Of a DNA stretch of 6,849 nt, positions 5,816-6,849 are shown in pieces. The stretch comes from Pseudomonadota bacterium (GTDB taxonomy: Bacteria > Myxococcota > Polyangia > GCA-2747355 > JACKDQ01). Below the pieces are notes generated by a model. The model was not told the DNA's origin. It worked only from the letters and a program-made list of their open reading frames with translations, and did no database searches. The stretch is from the NCBI GenBank assembly GCA_030591195.1, contig JAUVBO010000143.1, positions 1 through 6,849 on the forward strand, written 5' to 3'. A program made the translations under genes and the position numbers. Each line of letters starts with the position of its first letter. Within the stretch, counting starts at the first letter, position 1.

Positions 5816-6849
5816 CTACAGGTTGGCGAGCTTCTCGAGGATCTTGGTCTCGCGATCCAGGTCCTGGTCGCCGAGGGCGGCGGCCTCGGCCTTGAAGTGG
5901 GTGAGGAAGGTCTTGATCTTCGCCAGGCTGGTGGCGCTGACCGTCAGCGGCAGGGACCCGCGCTCCCACTGGCCGTCGGTGTTCGGCAGCGCTCCGGTGA
6001 GGACGCGCTCGTCGTCGATCCAGGCTTTCATCAGCCGCACGTAGCGTGACAGCAGGATCGCCTTGCGGACGCCGGTGTTGGGCGCCACGTCGAGCTGGGC
6101 GTCGTAGGTCAACGGCGCCTTGGTGCTGTAGGCCTGCTCCTCGCGGTCCTGGTAGCTCGCCGAGAGATCGATCTGCTTGTCGCTGCCGGTCTGCTCGAGC
6201 TTGAGGATCACCACGCCGCCCTTGGTCTGGCCGCCCTCGACCTTCGACGGGAAGAGGGTGTTGACCCGCATCAGCACGCCGGTGGCCTGGTCTGCCTCGG
6301 GCGAGCCGTAGACCTCGTCGATGGCGAAGCCGGCCGAGGCGAAGGCTAGCTCGAGGTCGAAGACCAGCGGGGTGACCATGAAGTCAAACTCATCGTCCAT
6401 CCGCGCCTTGAACTTTGCCTCGCTGTGCACCGCGTAGTAGTTGGCGCCCCGGACCTTGGTGATCGCCTCGACCAGGGTGCTGTTGAAGTCGACGCCGACG
6501 CCGATGAACGTGGTGTAGATCTTCTTCTTCGCGTTGTCCGTGACCATCCCCAGCAGCGAGCCCTGGCCCGTCTCGCCGGTGTTGGGCATCGCGTCGGTGA
6601 GAAAGATGATGCGGTTTTCGTAGACTGCGGGGTCGGCGCCGGCGACCTGGGCGAACAGCTCGGTGCCCTTGTCGTAGCCGGCGGCCATGTTGGTCCCGCC
6701 GCGGGGCTCGATCTGCAGGATGTGGTTCTTGATCGCGCCCAGGTTCGTCTGGCCAACGCTCGACAGGGGCTTGCCGAGGTGAGCCTGGCTCTCGAAGAGC
6801 ACCACGCCGAAGTAATCGTCGGCCTCGAGGTGGTCGATCATCGCTGCCA
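5816..6849 (-). CDS. von Willebrand factor A-domain protein, N-terminus beyond the window (partial)
   Basis: The visible 343 residues are the C-terminal part of a larger protein; the frame stays open to the right edge, and the in-frame ATG at 6841 sits in the middle of a VWA helix (AAMIDHL), so it is not the start. VWA marks are the strand DYFGVVLFES, the GGTNMAAG loop (its Thr at 6692-6694 is the second metal-site residue) and the strand RIIFLTDAMPN (its Asp at 6593-6595 is the third). The first metal-site element, DxSxS, must lie outside the window. A beta-rich region follows and then a charged helical C-terminus (DLDRETKILEKLANL). The layout resembles the YfbK-type 'Ca-activated channel homolog' proteins, usually envelope lipoproteins of unclear role; channel function is not supported. 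Such domains bind protein partners through Mg2+ or Ca2+. The gene converges on the AraC gene and seems functionally separate. Confidence 0.88.
   Translation of the reverse strand, partial: AAMIDHLEADDYFGVVLFESQAHLGKPLSSVGQTNLGAIKNHILQIEPRGGTNMAAGYDKGTELFAQVAGADPAVYENRIIFLTDAMPNTGETGQGSLLGMVTDNAKKKIYTTFIGVGVDFNSTLVEAITKVRGANYYAVHSEAKFKARMDDEFDFMVTPLVFDLELAFASAGFAIDEVYGSPEADQATGVLMRVNTLFPSKVEGGQTKGGVVILKLEQTGSDKQIDLSASYQDREEQAYSTKAPLTYDAQLDVAPNTGVRKAILLSRYVRLMKAWIDDERVLTGALPNTDGQWERGSLPLTVSATSLAKIKTFLTHFKAEAAALGDQDLDRETKILEKLANL

Noticed and set aside
5816..6841. Treating the VWA gene as complete with ATG 6841 as its start
   Set aside because: The frame remains open to the edge, that Met lies within a VWA helix and the DxSxS metal-site motif is missing from the visible part, so the gene continues outside the window.

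Overview
The window is GC-rich DNA with strongly G/C-ending codons. It carries a secreted lipoprotein with an Asp/Ala/Gly linker followed by many 'VWGxGPxDVYAVGxxGTxLRFDGxxW' repeats, a protein style common in Myxococcota (former Deltaproteobacteria). I infer a myxobacterium-like or related soil/aquatic bacterium; this is not proven. No RNA genes, insertion sequences, CRISPR arrays or phage genes are visible.

Layout, left to right. Bases 2-103 may be the tail of an upstream gene. Bases 111-401 (+) encode a 96-residue membrane protein. Bases 398-799 (+) hold an open frame with strong coding bias but no good start codon, so it is either a remnant or a gene with an unusual start. Facing it, 837-2738 (-) encodes a 633-residue lipoprotein made of 14 repeats of about 39 residues, probably one or two beta-propellers. 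Upstream of that, also on the minus strand, come a membrane-anchored flavodoxin-like protein (2841-3494) and an Old Yellow Enzyme-family NADH:flavin oxidoreductase (3523-4653), separated by only 28 bases and most likely one operon. An AraC-family regulator (4823-5752, +) is divergent from that operon. It converges on a von Willebrand factor A-domain protein (5816 to the right edge, -) whose N-terminus lies outside the window.

The most coherent system is the redox cassette: an AraC regulator reading away from an ene-reductase/flavodoxin operon across a 169-base gap. The gap holds three same-strand copies of GA(T/A)GCTG spaced 31 and 52 bases apart, two of them inside a longer imperfect direct repeat. 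This is what an AraC-type operator set could look like. The cassette probably handles a reactive carbonyl or alkene substrate, but the substrate cannot be read from the sequence. The propeller lipoprotein and the VWA protein are probably independent envelope proteins. Most of the window is ordinary accessory chromosome; I see no clear evidence for a wholly new system.
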